Shown here in pieces: positions 1 through 7,756 of a stretch of DNA of 64,000 bases. This stretch comes from Deltaproteobacteria bacterium. GTDB taxonomy: Bacteria; Bdellovibrionota_C; UBA2361; SZUA-149; JAITKM01. The notes beneath the pieces are model-generated. The model worked only from the letters and a program-made list of their open reading frames with translations. It had not been told where the DNA came from and made no database searches. The stretch's first letter is position 1, and each line of letters starts with the position of its first letter. The stretch covers positions 11,147-75,146 of the forward strand of contig JAITKM010000039.1 of assembly GCA_031278395.1 (NCBI GenBank). Direction: 5' to 3'. Both the position numbers and the translations under genes were made by a program.

Positions 1-1
1 G

Positions 2-490
2 TCGCTTGAGGATTGGGAGGATGGGCATAAGGGCAAATACGATATTATAATATCCTCGTCCTTTTTACATCATTTATATGATTTGGACGAAGGACTGGAG
101 CAAATAAAAAGCATGTTGAAACCAGGCGGAATTTATATAGGAGTTCACGAAGTTGATAATACAAGAGTTACAACAAGACTTGAAAAATTCGACTTGCACT
201 GGGCTGTCTTAATGGGTCACGGATATACCGGATTTTGGGATAGACTTCGCGTTTTCCTTAAATTTATGTGCAGTGGAAAAATATTTTTTAAAGAGAAAAA
301 ATCTACGGCGCGGCTTCAAGAAGATATGGTGGATTTTCGCTTGAACGAGAAATTTTATTTGCCTGATGAGCCCGTGATAAAGCGGCTTCATGCGAAAGTT
401 GTGCCGTATTGTTTTTATAACTACCCGATTTTCGCAAGATTAAAACCAATAAACAATTTTCAAATGGTCGTGATGAAAAATGATATTTAA
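2..490 (+). CDS. SAM-dependent methyltransferase, C-terminal part (cut by window edge)
   Basis: The reading frame is open from base 2, so the gene starts upstream of the window; the TTG at 83 is probably internal. The visible part starts with the second half of a class I methyltransferase fold: an acidic KYDIIISSS strand with a following HH, then a helix and the LKPGGIYIGVHE turn-strand typical of motif III ('LKPGG' loop). The SAM-binding GxGxG motif would lie upstream and is not visible. It overlaps the next gene by 11 bp, so it belongs to the glycan operon that runs to 6388 and probably methylates a sugar or lipid intermediate. The substrate is inferred from context only. Confidence 0.7.
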   Translation, partial: SLEDWEDGHKGKYDIIISSSFLHHLYDLDEGLEQIKSMLKPGGIYIGVHEVDNTRVTTRLEKFDLHWAVLMGHGYTGFWDRLRVFLKFMCSGKIFFKEKKSTARLQEDMVDFRLNEKFYLPDEPVIKRLHAKVVPYCFYNYPIFARLKPINNFQMVVMKNDI

Positions 491-1160
491 GAAAAAACGC
501 ATTAATAAACAAATCTCGCGAGATTATGGCTCCGGCAATGTTTTGGTTTGGGAGCTTGACGACGGAACTAAAACATATAACCCTGAAATTCAGGGATTAG
601 AAGTTCGTTTTTCTGGCAAAAATAACACTTGTTATGTTTATGGAAGCAAAACTATTTTTACAAATAGCCTCATTATATTTAATGGTGATGATTCCACTTT
701 TTCAATAGATAATCAGACGCAAAAAGTTGACCCAGGCTTTGCTATAAACAATTTGGTTGTGTTTATGAACAAAGGTGCAAATGTAAAAATTGGAAAAAAT
801 TTTACCTGTGGTGGGTGCGACATTGTAGCTGATAATCGTGGCGCGGATATTGAAATTGGCGATGATTGTATGTTTTCTAAAGAAATTGTAATTCGCAGCA
901 CAGACGGGCATACAATTACGGAAAACAGCAAAAAAATAAATCCAGGAAAACCTGTAAGAATCGGAAACCATTGTTGGTTTGGTATGCGCTGTGCTGTATT
1001 AAAAGGTGTAACAATACCGGATAACTGCATTGTTTCTTTTGGGGCAGTGGTTTTATCTAGCTTGTCGGCACAGGTGGGAAATATAATCGCCGGTGTTCCC
1101 GCCAAAGTTGTCAAAAGTGGGGTAAATTGGACACGGGACAATTATGATGATTTCCAGTAA
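480..1160 (+). CDS. hexapeptide-repeat (left-handed beta-helix) acyltransferase
   Basis: A 226-aa protein. From about residue 95 it shows imperfect [LIV]-G-x4 hexapeptide turns (VKIGKNF, IEIGDDCMF, VRIGNHCWFG) and ends with GVPAKVVK, the tail usual in maltose/serine O-acetyltransferase-like LbH enzymes. The family transfers an acetyl group from acetyl-CoA to a sugar or amino-sugar hydroxyl or amine; the active His is probably in the HTITENS/HCWFG region. The N-terminal 90 residues are beta-rich and unassigned. It overlaps the genes on both sides (11 and 17 bp), which indicates translational coupling in a surface-glycan operon. The acceptor is unknown. Confidence 0.8.
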   Translation: MIFKKKRINKQISRDYGSGNVLVWELDDGTKTYNPEIQGLEVRFSGKNNTCYVYGSKTIFTNSLIIFNGDDSTFSIDNQTQKVDPGFAINNLVVFMNKGANVKIGKNFTCGGCDIVADNRGADIEIGDDCMFSKEIVIRSTDGHTITENSKKINPGKPVRIGNHCWFGMRCAVLKGVTIPDNCIVSFGAVVLSSLSAQVGNIIAGVPAKVVKSGVNWTRDNYDDFQ

Positions 1161-1932
1161 AGATATTTCTGTGGTGGTTCAGGGGGCAAGCGATGCGGAA
1201 TTAACCCCGCGCGTGATTGCATCTGTGCGTAAGTTTCTGCCAGACGCGGAAATTATTTTGTCCACTTGGACAAAAACAGATATTGATTGTGATAAACTGG
1301 TTATCTCAAGAGACCCAGGAAAGATAGATATAAACCTGTTGGGTAATACAAATCGTCAGATTCTTGGTAGGCGCAATGGATTAAAGAGAGTTAGTAGAAA
1401 ATACGCGTTGATTCTGAGGTCTGACAACGAAATTATAAATCTAAACTTTGTGCGGGATTTTGACGGACGGATTGTCGCACACTCCGCCGGACCAATCCGT
1501 GCAAAATGGTTGTATCATTTGTGTGATTGGAATTTTTTCGGTTTGACGGATGATTTGCGAAATCTGTATGACATTCCGTTGTTTTCTCCGCGTAAAGACC
1601 GGGACTATTCGCATATAAAATATCAAACGCCGCATAATTGGTTGGCGTGGAATTATTTTTCTAAATTTGCAAACATAGCTTATTGTAAGTTTCGTCAGGC
1701 GACGCAGGCGCAGCTACTAGAATACAAAAAATTATTGCTGGAAAAATTCAACCTGATTGGCTTTCACGATGATTTTGGAATCATAAATCTAAAAGAGCCC
1801 TACTACTCCGAGATGTTGGAATACCGACGCAGTTTGCGTGCACGGATAAAGCAATATAAATACAATTTTATGCGCCCGAACAGATTTTCTCTGGCAAAGT
1901 TATTATCTAAATTTACTAGGAAAGCAAAATGA
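1144..1932 (+). CDS. WavE-like LPS synthesis family protein
   Basis: A 262-aa protein with the WavE signature order: an initial VVVQGASD strand, then PDAEIILSTWTKTD, a NTNRQILGRRNGLK helix, and YALILRSDNEI, in which the RSD/N segment resembles a GT-A type acidic metal site. WavE was named in Vibrio cholerae core oligosaccharide loci and is treated as a probable glycosyltransferase. The same segments recur in the C-terminal half of the protein at 4544-6388 and in the protein at 56936-58267, so the window holds three members. It overlaps its neighbours by 17 bp upstream and 4 bp (ATGA) downstream. Confidence 0.7.
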   Translation: MMISSKDISVVVQGASDAELTPRVIASVRKFLPDAEIILSTWTKTDIDCDKLVISRDPGKIDINLLGNTNRQILGRRNGLKRVSRKYALILRSDNEIINLNFVRDFDGRIVAHSAGPIRAKWLYHLCDWNFFGLTDDLRNLYDIPLFSPRKDRDYSHIKYQTPHNWLAWNYFSKFANIAYCKFRQATQAQLLEYKKLLLEKFNLIGFHDDFGIINLKEPYYSEMLEYRRSLRARIKQYKYNFMRPNRFSLAKLLSKFTRKAK

Positions 1933-2765
1933 TAAAACGATTGGCAATACAATTTTTCGGGCATTCGCGGTCATTTGTGAAGACCTTTGAGAGTTTACGC
2001 AAGAATATTCTTGAACCCAATAAAGCCACAGGTTGGGAGATAGATATTTTTATCCATACTTGGGACGAAAAGCAGTCAAATAACCAACGGGATTATTCCG
2101 AAAAAGAAAAACTCTCTACGGCGGATATTGACTTGATAAAAAAACTATACAGCCCGAAAAAATTACTGGTAGAGCCGCAGATAAAAATTAACGGACATCT
2201 GCATCATATTGTGGAAAATATAGAAATCCCAAAATCCAGAATTCACAACACTTATTACACAATGCATAAAACAAATAAATTGCGCCGTGAATATGAGAAT
2301 AAAAATGTTAAATACGATTTTGTTATTGCGACGCGTATGGATATAGATTTTTGCCATCCGATTTTGATAGATAATCTTCGTGAAAAGAGGATAGAACAAA
2401 TATCTCCTCGCCCCGAAGAGAAAAGCAGCGAATTATTTACAGCAATTTATTTTGGGACAATGCCTGGATTTCCGTTCATCAGCAGAAACACGACGGGCGT
2501 CATAAGGCTAGGGGCATCGGATTGCATAATGTGCGGGGCAGGCAAATTGTTTGATGAATCGCAAGATGTCTATCTTCATTTAGATGAAATGCTTGATAAA
2601 TATGGGTTTGAGAATCACGAGTATTTTATAAAGCATTGGTGGGACGATATAGGGATAAATGTTATAGTATTGAATTATATCTTTGGTTTAGATTGGAGTA
2701 TAAATAGAAGTTTAGTAGGGCAACACAAACGCAATTGGTGGAAAAAATTATGGCAAAAAAAATAG
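1929..2765 (+). CDS. uncharacterised glycan-operon protein, paralogue of the next gene
   Basis: A 278-aa cytoplasmic protein with no signal peptide or membrane segment. It starts with IQFFGHSRSF and has the block EIDIFIHTWDE near residue 40, then YDFVIATRMDIDF, whose acidic RxDxxF segment looks like a GT-A DxD-type site. The next gene has the same blocks in the same order (QLFGHVRTF, EVDIFIHTWDE, YDWVIQTRPDILF), so the two arose by duplication. I do not recognise a named family with certainty. The operon context and the acidic motif suggest glycosyltransferases. The ATGA overlap at 1929 couples it to the WavE gene. Confidence 0.65.
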   Translation: MIKRLAIQFFGHSRSFVKTFESLRKNILEPNKATGWEIDIFIHTWDEKQSNNQRDYSEKEKLSTADIDLIKKLYSPKKLLVEPQIKINGHLHHIVENIEIPKSRIHNTYYTMHKTNKLRREYENKNVKYDFVIATRMDIDFCHPILIDNLREKRIEQISPRPEEKSSELFTAIYFGTMPGFPFISRNTTGVIRLGASDCIMCGAGKLFDESQDVYLHLDEMLDKYGFENHEYFIKHWWDDIGINVIVLNYIFGLDWSINRSLVGQHKRNWWKKLWQKK

Positions 2766-3706
2766 CAATTCAGTTATTCGGGCATGTTCGGACTTTCAAG
2801 GACGCGGCACCGCATTTTGCTAAAAATGTGATTGAGGCAAACTGCGCGGACGGATACGAGGTAGATATATTTATCCATACTTGGGATGAAGTGGAGCATA
2901 ATACAACCAATTACAGAATCAGTGGTACTGAAAAATTGGAAATTCCAAAAACTGACGAGCAGGAATTGCGCCGTATTTACAATCCCGTCGCGATTTTGAT
3001 AGAGCCTCAGCTTCTAATAGAGGAAAAAATAATCATCGAGAAAATCTCAGGCAGCAAACGCTCAATAAAGGGGATTTATAATAATGCATACACTACATTT
3101 ATGGCGAACCAGTTGCGCTGTAAATACGAAAAAGAAACAGGCGCAACATATGACTGGGTAATCCAAACGCGTCCAGATATTTTATTTATATCGCCGTTTC
3201 ATATTGATGATTTTTTTAAGAAGCACAGGGAATTGAGTATAGAACTGGATAGGGACGCGCTGTATTTTGCGCACAATATATTTAATTGTGGAGCAATCAA
3301 GTTAGCCGATCCGCGCATGACCCCCGGCACAGATTTGATTTATTTTGGGACACCCGGCACGCTGAATCGCGCCACGGCGTTGTTTAATAATTTTAATGAT
3401 AATCTTGATGTGAATAATTTTTGGACTATGGAAATTTGGTGGATGGAGTTTTGGAAGCAATCCGGATTGCATCCAATTATTGCAGATTACAAATTCCGCC
3501 GCGATTGGCTAGTTCTGTATAAAGAAATGTTGCCGCAGTTGCCTGTAATTTTGCGCAATCACAACAAAGAAAAACAACAGGACAAGGTTATTAGTAAAAT
3601 ATATATAAAACTATTCAACTTTATTCCATTATTAAAAATAAAACGCAAAGGAAACGGGTATAAGATTTATTTGTTCAATTTTATTCCGTTTATCAGAACA
3701 AAGTGA
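2750..3706 (+). CDS. uncharacterised glycan-operon protein, second paralogue
   Basis: About 318 aa from the ATG at 2750, where MAKKIAIQLFGH aligns with the start of the preceding protein; an upstream GTG at 2735 would add five residues. It has the family blocks EVDIFIHTWDE and YDWVIQTRPDILF, and a conserved Trp-rich W-W-M/D segment (MEIWWMEFW here, HWWDD in the paralogue). The C-terminus is Lys-rich and hydrophobic, possibly membrane-associated. It overlaps the upstream gene by 16 bp. It is probably a glycosyltransferase of a poorly described family. The idea that the two act on successive or alternative sugars is inference. Confidence 0.65.
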   Translation: MAKKIAIQLFGHVRTFKDAAPHFAKNVIEANCADGYEVDIFIHTWDEVEHNTTNYRISGTEKLEIPKTDEQELRRIYNPVAILIEPQLLIEEKIIIEKISGSKRSIKGIYNNAYTTFMANQLRCKYEKETGATYDWVIQTRPDILFISPFHIDDFFKKHRELSIELDRDALYFAHNIFNCGAIKLADPRMTPGTDLIYFGTPGTLNRATALFNNFNDNLDVNNFWTMEIWWMEFWKQSGLHPIIADYKFRRDWLVLYKEMLPQLPVILRNHNKEKQQDKVISKIYIKLFNFIPLLKIKRKGNGYKIYLFNFIPFIRTK

Positions 3707-3762
3707 TAAATATTAAATGAAAAAAATTTTTAACTGTAAGCGGCTTTAGCCAAGGATTAAAA

Positions 3763-4542
3763 ATGCCAAAAGTTTCCGTAATCATGCCGTGTTTTAACAC
3801 TGAAAAATATGTCGGCGAGGCGCTAAACTCTATTTTAGCGCAGACTTTCAAGGATTTTGAGTTCATTATTATTGATGATGGCTCAACTGATAATAGCGCG
3901 AAAATCATAGAATCATTTCACGACGAAAAAATTAAATTTATTAAAAATACAGAAAATCTTGGGATTGTCGCGGCGCGCAATACTGGCTTGGATTTAGCGC
4001 AGGGAAAGTATATTGCGGTTATGGATGCTGACGATGTATCTCATCCCGATAGGTTGGAAAAACAAGTCAAATATATGGACGAGAATCCGGATTGCGTTAT
4101 TTGTGGTTCTTGGATTCACTTTTTTCCTGATGCTGAGCGTAAAGGCAAAGGGCGTCATAAATCTGAAATTTCATTCTTGGATTTAATTCACGGCTGGTGC
4201 CTGAATCATCCAACAATTATGTTTCGCAATTCTGATATTCGGTATGATCCATCGTTTCCAGTTTCGGAAGATTTTGATTTGTATTCGCGAATGATACACT
4301 TTGGGAAAATCCATAATATACAAGAAGAACTGCTCGACTATCGTTGGCACGGGGACAATATTTCAACTGTAAAATCAAAGTTGATGGCTGAAAAAACAAA
4401 AATTGTGCAACAACGGATGCTTGGTTTTATAACAGACGATGAGCAAATCCAAAGCTTGTTATTGTATGCTGAACAGAATCCTATAAGAATTCGCAAATTA
4501 TCTCTCTTTGGGATTCCATTGTTGAAAATAGAGAGAAAATAA
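3763..4542 (+). CDS. family 2 glycosyltransferase (GT-A)
   Basis: A 259-aa protein with a textbook GT2 N-terminus: KVSVIMPCFNTEKYVGEAL, FEFIIIDDGSTDNS, NLGIVAARNTGLDLAQGKYIAVMDADD. The DAD is the nucleotide-sugar/metal site and the early DDGS binds the base. A later SEDFDLYSRM matches the ED acceptor-base segment. There is no membrane segment, so it should work at the cytoplasmic face. It is separated from the upstream gene by 56 bp and from the downstream gene by one base. Family assignment is secure; sugar and linkage cannot be read from sequence. Confidence 0.92.
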   Translation: MPKVSVIMPCFNTEKYVGEALNSILAQTFKDFEFIIIDDGSTDNSAKIIESFHDEKIKFIKNTENLGIVAARNTGLDLAQGKYIAVMDADDVSHPDRLEKQVKYMDENPDCVICGSWIHFFPDAERKGKGRHKSEISFLDLIHGWCLNHPTIMFRNSDIRYDPSFPVSEDFDLYSRMIHFGKIHNIQEELLDYRWHGDNISTVKSKLMAEKTKIVQQRMLGFITDDEQIQSLLLYAEQNPIRIRKLSLFGIPLLKIERK

Positions 4543-4543
4543 A

Positions 4544-6388
4544 ATGGAAAGAATCCCCGTATTTTTATCAAGCGATAACAACTATGCAATGGCAACCGCC
4601 ACAACCATAAAATCATGCATAGATCATACCAGTTCAGTAGTAGATTTTTATGTTTTATCTGATAGCATCAGTGATGAAAATCAGTATAAAATTCGTGCAT
4701 TAGAATCAGACAAATGCAAAATAGAGTTTATCACTGTTGATAATAGTATTTTTAAGATTTCCCAAACAGATTCCTATGTTTCTTTGGTAACATACTCCCG
4801 ATTACTCATACCAAATATAAAGCCTGACTTGAAGAAAGTTATTTATTCCGATGTTGATGTTTTGTTTATGGGTGATGTTGCGGAATTGTATAATGAAGAT
4901 TTAGACGGATATATTATTGGGGCATGTAAAGACGCATATTATGTATATGATAAAAAGTTAAATAACATATACGACCGATTGAAACTGGATTCTAAACACA
5001 ATTATATGTATGCAGGAATGCTTCTTATTGACTGCAATAAATGGCGCGAAGAAAATATAACCGATAAACTACTTGAACTTATGAAGCAATTCCAAGGGCG
5101 CATTCAACAAGGCGACCAAGATTTATTGAATATATGCTTTAACGGAAATAACTACAAAGAATTAGATATAAAATACGAGTCAACAAACGGATACATACAT
5201 TTTTATGATAAATTGACATTAGCGCAAAAACACAGCGTTGATAATCCTGTAATTCGACATTACGAATCGCGATATAAGCCGTGGAATAGCGATTTTATAT
5301 TCGACGAACCCATGCGGAATGTCAAAGAATGGTTTGATTCTGTGCGGACAACCGAGTTTTTAGCAGAAGCCAATAATTTACTTCATAGTGCAAATATGAG
5401 TTTTGTTATGCAAGGAAAGTTAACGCAGCAAACCAATGAGTGCATTTACAGTATTCGCCAATATTTCCCGCAGGCTGAGATTATTTTATCTACCTATAAA
5501 AATATCAACTGCGATGGATTGGATTATGATAAACTTGTTCAGATAGAGGACGATGTTGTTGCCTTGCCATATCACAATGGTAAGGACGGAAAAATCCATA
5601 ATGTAAATCGTCAAATCGCAACAACGAAGGCAGGACTTCAGGTCGTAACCCGCAAATATGCGTTCAAGTTGCGTTCCGATTTTATTATGACAGGAAGCAC
5701 ATTTTTGCAGTATTTTGACAAGTTTTCAAAATATGACGAAAATTATCGAGTGTTTTGCCATAAAATCCTTTGCCCAACTTTGTTTTGTCGCAATCCGCGC
5801 ATACTTCCGTTCCACCCAAGCGATATAGCGTTGTTCGGCAAAACGGATGACCTTATCAACTTGTTTGATTTGCCGTATATGCCACGCGAAGAGTTTGGGT
5901 ATTGGAAGAATGGTGAAAATCTGCATTGTCGCTATGTGCCAGAACAATATATTTGGGTAAATTGCCTGCGTAAAAATGGCAAACAGATAGATTTTGACGC
6001 GCGTCAAAAGGTGACTAAGGCGATTATCACAGAAACGGAAAAGTTCTTTGTTTCCAATTTTATTTTCTTGTCGTTCGAGCAGTTTAATTTGCTTGCGCCC
6101 GAAAAGTTTAGAACCTTAGAGTTCTATCTAAAAACATCGCCACACACTTGCATAACTCATATTGAATGGCAGAAACTTTACCAGAGATATCTTGATAATA
6201 TGCTGGTTGTTCCTGCAAAGGATAAACAACGTCGCAGATTTAATAAATTCAACCGCAAAAGAAAAATTGTAAATTTTATCGGAAAGATAATAACTTTGCC
6301 AATTATAGGTGGTGGAATTATGAGAAAAGTTCGCCACATTATAAAGGGCAAATTGAGCGAAGTATTGCTGGGACGAATTCTGACCTAA
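4544..6388 (+). CDS. bifunctional GT8 glycosyltransferase - WavE fusion
   Basis: A 614-aa protein made of two enzymes. Residues about 1-270 are a family 8 retaining glycosyltransferase (LgtC/GspA type): IPVFLSSDNNYAMATATTI at the start, YSDVDVLFMGDV with the DVD metal site at residues 103-105, QGDQDLLN and an HYESRYKPWN C-terminal motif. From about residue 280 a WavE domain follows (MSFVMQGKLTQQTN, PQAEIILSTYKN, YAFKLRSDFIM). Its later part matches the stand-alone protein at 56936-58267 closely (RYVPEQYIWVNCLRKNGK, FVSNFIFL-EQFNL). The fusion suggests that two successive sugar transfers are coupled. It is the last gene of the glycan operon. Confidence 0.85.
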   Translation: MERIPVFLSSDNNYAMATATTIKSCIDHTSSVVDFYVLSDSISDENQYKIRALESDKCKIEFITVDNSIFKISQTDSYVSLVTYSRLLIPNIKPDLKKVIYSDVDVLFMGDVAELYNEDLDGYIIGACKDAYYVYDKKLNNIYDRLKLDSKHNYMYAGMLLIDCNKWREENITDKLLELMKQFQGRIQQGDQDLLNICFNGNNYKELDIKYESTNGYIHFYDKLTLAQKHSVDNPVIRHYESRYKPWNSDFIFDEPMRNVKEWFDSVRTTEFLAEANNLLHSANMSFVMQGKLTQQTNECIYSIRQYFPQAEIILSTYKNINCDGLDYDKLVQIEDDVVALPYHNGKDGKIHNVNRQIATTKAGLQVVTRKYAFKLRSDFIMTGSTFLQYFDKFSKYDENYRVFCHKILCPTLFCRNPRILPFHPSDIALFGKTDDLINLFDLPYMPREEFGYWKNGENLHCRYVPEQYIWVNCLRKNGKQIDFDARQKVTKAIITETEKFFVSNFIFLSFEQFNLLAPEKFRTLEFYLKTSPHTCITHIEWQKLYQRYLDNMLVVPAKDKQRRRFNKFNRKRKIVNFIGKIITLPIIGGGIMRKVRHIIKGKLSEVLLGRILT

Positions 6389-6475
6389 ATCGAAATAAGA
6401 CTAACAAAAAACTATCTTTCGAGAATATGCGCAAATACGCACACTCCCTGCGGTGTTTCTTTATTTTAAAAAAGT

Positions 6476-6491
6476 GGGCACAGAATGTGCA
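6476..6491 (+). promoter_or_regulatory. weak sigma54-like -24/-12 element or short palindrome before flhB
   Basis: The string GGGCACAGAATGTGCA has a GGCAC block and a GC pair at the 12-base spacing of a sigma54 promoter. It would start transcription only about 5 nt before the flhB ATG, which has no visible Shine-Dalgarno sequence. It is also a short inverted repeat (GCAC-N5-GTGC), so it may be an operator or chance. Confidence 0.22.
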
Positions 6492-6506
6492 ATAGATCTC
6501 AACATT

Positions 6507-7595
6507 ATGCCAGCAGAAAATGAAAACGGCGAAGAGCGCAGCGAAGAACCGAGTAGCCGACACTTAGAAGAAACCCGCAAAGAAGGACAAGTTGCTAAAT
6601 CTGTTGATTTTTCTCAACTTGTCCATATTATTGCTGCCTTTATAGCAATTAGACTGCTTATGCCAACAATTTGGCAAAATTTAATTTATATAACAAAAAA
6701 CTGTCTTACAACTAAGTTAAACTACTCGCCTTGGACCATAGTTGATTTAAAATCTGGCTTGCTTAATATTTTTCAAATTCTGGCTCCTGAAATTCTGGGG
6801 ATTATGCTGATTGCGGCTTTTTGCGGAGCGCTCGCCACTGGAATACAAACTAAATTTTTGTGGTCGAATAAACTTTTAATTCCCAAGTTTTCAAAACTAA
6901 ATCCGATTAACGGCATAAAAAGAATTTTTTCAGCTAATAATTTAGTCAATGTTGTCAAAAACATTGCCAAGCTAGCGATTATTTTGCCAGTCGCCTATTA
7001 TTCGTTGCAGGAACTACTACCTGGTATTTTACGACTTTCAACTTTGCCGCTGGATGAATTTTTTCCTTTTACCAGCTTTGCGATTTTTATCATTCTAAAA
7101 AAAATCTTAGCTCTCTTAATTTTAATTGCGCTTTTGGATTATGGCTGGAATTTTTACAAGAACTCACAAGATGTTAAAATGACCAAGCAGGAGGCTAAAG
7201 ATGACCGCAAATCTGAAACAGGCGATGAAGCTAGTAAAGCTCGGATGCGCCAAATCGCAATGCGGCGTATTCGTGAGAAAATGATGAAAGAGCTACCTAC
7301 AGCCGATGTGGTAGTTACTAACCCGACCCATTATGCGGTAGCTATTAAATACAATCCTCAACAATGTATTGTGCCAAGAGTGGTTGCTAAAGGGCAAGAT
7401 CACTTAGCGCAGTTAATAAAAAAACGAGCTAAAGAATATGGTATTCCAATTATTGAAAGAAAACCTTTGGCCCGTGCACTCTTTGCTGCGGTTGAAATCG
7501 GACAAGAAATTCCATACACCTTATATAAAGCTGTCGCTGAACTGCTGGGCTATGTCTATCAAATAAAAGGTAAAAAACCACCAAGACGAAAATAA
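6507..7595 (+). CDS. flhB: flagellar export switch protein FlhB
   Basis: About 362 aa from the ATG at 6507. It begins with the family's charged N-terminus (ERSEEPSSRHLEETRKEGQVAKS), followed by four membrane spans and a cytoplasmic domain with the autocleavage site NPTH near residue 271 (DVVVTNPTHYAVAIKYN). The C-terminal half (PRVVAKGQDHLAQLIKKRA, PLARALFAAVEIGQEIP, YKAVAELLGYVY) is of flagellar rather than injectisome type. FlhB controls the switch from rod/hook to filament substrates. The frame is open upstream to 6453, but family alignment supports 6507. It stands alone; no fliP, fliQ, fliR or flhA is adjacent. Confidence 0.92.
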   Translation: MPAENENGEERSEEPSSRHLEETRKEGQVAKSVDFSQLVHIIAAFIAIRLLMPTIWQNLIYITKNCLTTKLNYSPWTIVDLKSGLLNIFQILAPEILGIMLIAAFCGALATGIQTKFLWSNKLLIPKFSKLNPINGIKRIFSANNLVNVVKNIAKLAIILPVAYYSLQELLPGILRLSTLPLDEFFPFTSFAIFIILKKILALLILIALLDYGWNFYKNSQDVKMTKQEAKDDRKSETGDEASKARMRQIAMRRIREKMMKELPTADVVVTNPTHYAVAIKYNPQQCIVPRVVAKGQDHLAQLIKKRAKEYGIPIIERKPLARALFAAVEIGQEIPYTLYKAVAELLGYVYQIKGKKPPRRK

Positions 7596-7756
7596 GTGAT
7601 AGGTATTTAATTACCGAGAGCCTCAAGGAGGATTGTAAGAGAAATTTTCTGTGGCTTAAAAAATAAATTTATAACTAATCAAATTGCCAGAAAACAGAGA
7701 TTACGATAATAAGACCGTTTCAACAAAAAAAATAAAAACTACTAATTGTCGAAATA

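Noticed and set aside
713-1141. 142-aa minus-strand frame
   Set aside because: Antisense to a clear hexapeptide acyltransferase; no RBS and no domain.
6453-6506. Upstream extension of flhB
   Set aside because: The extra 18 residues do not match the family N-terminus, and the charged start at 6507 does.
6507-7595. Reading the FlhB-like protein as the injectisome switch SctU
   Set aside because: The PRVVAKGQDHLAQLI and PLARALFAAVEIGQEIP blocks are of the flagellar type, and it is far from the sct-like operon.
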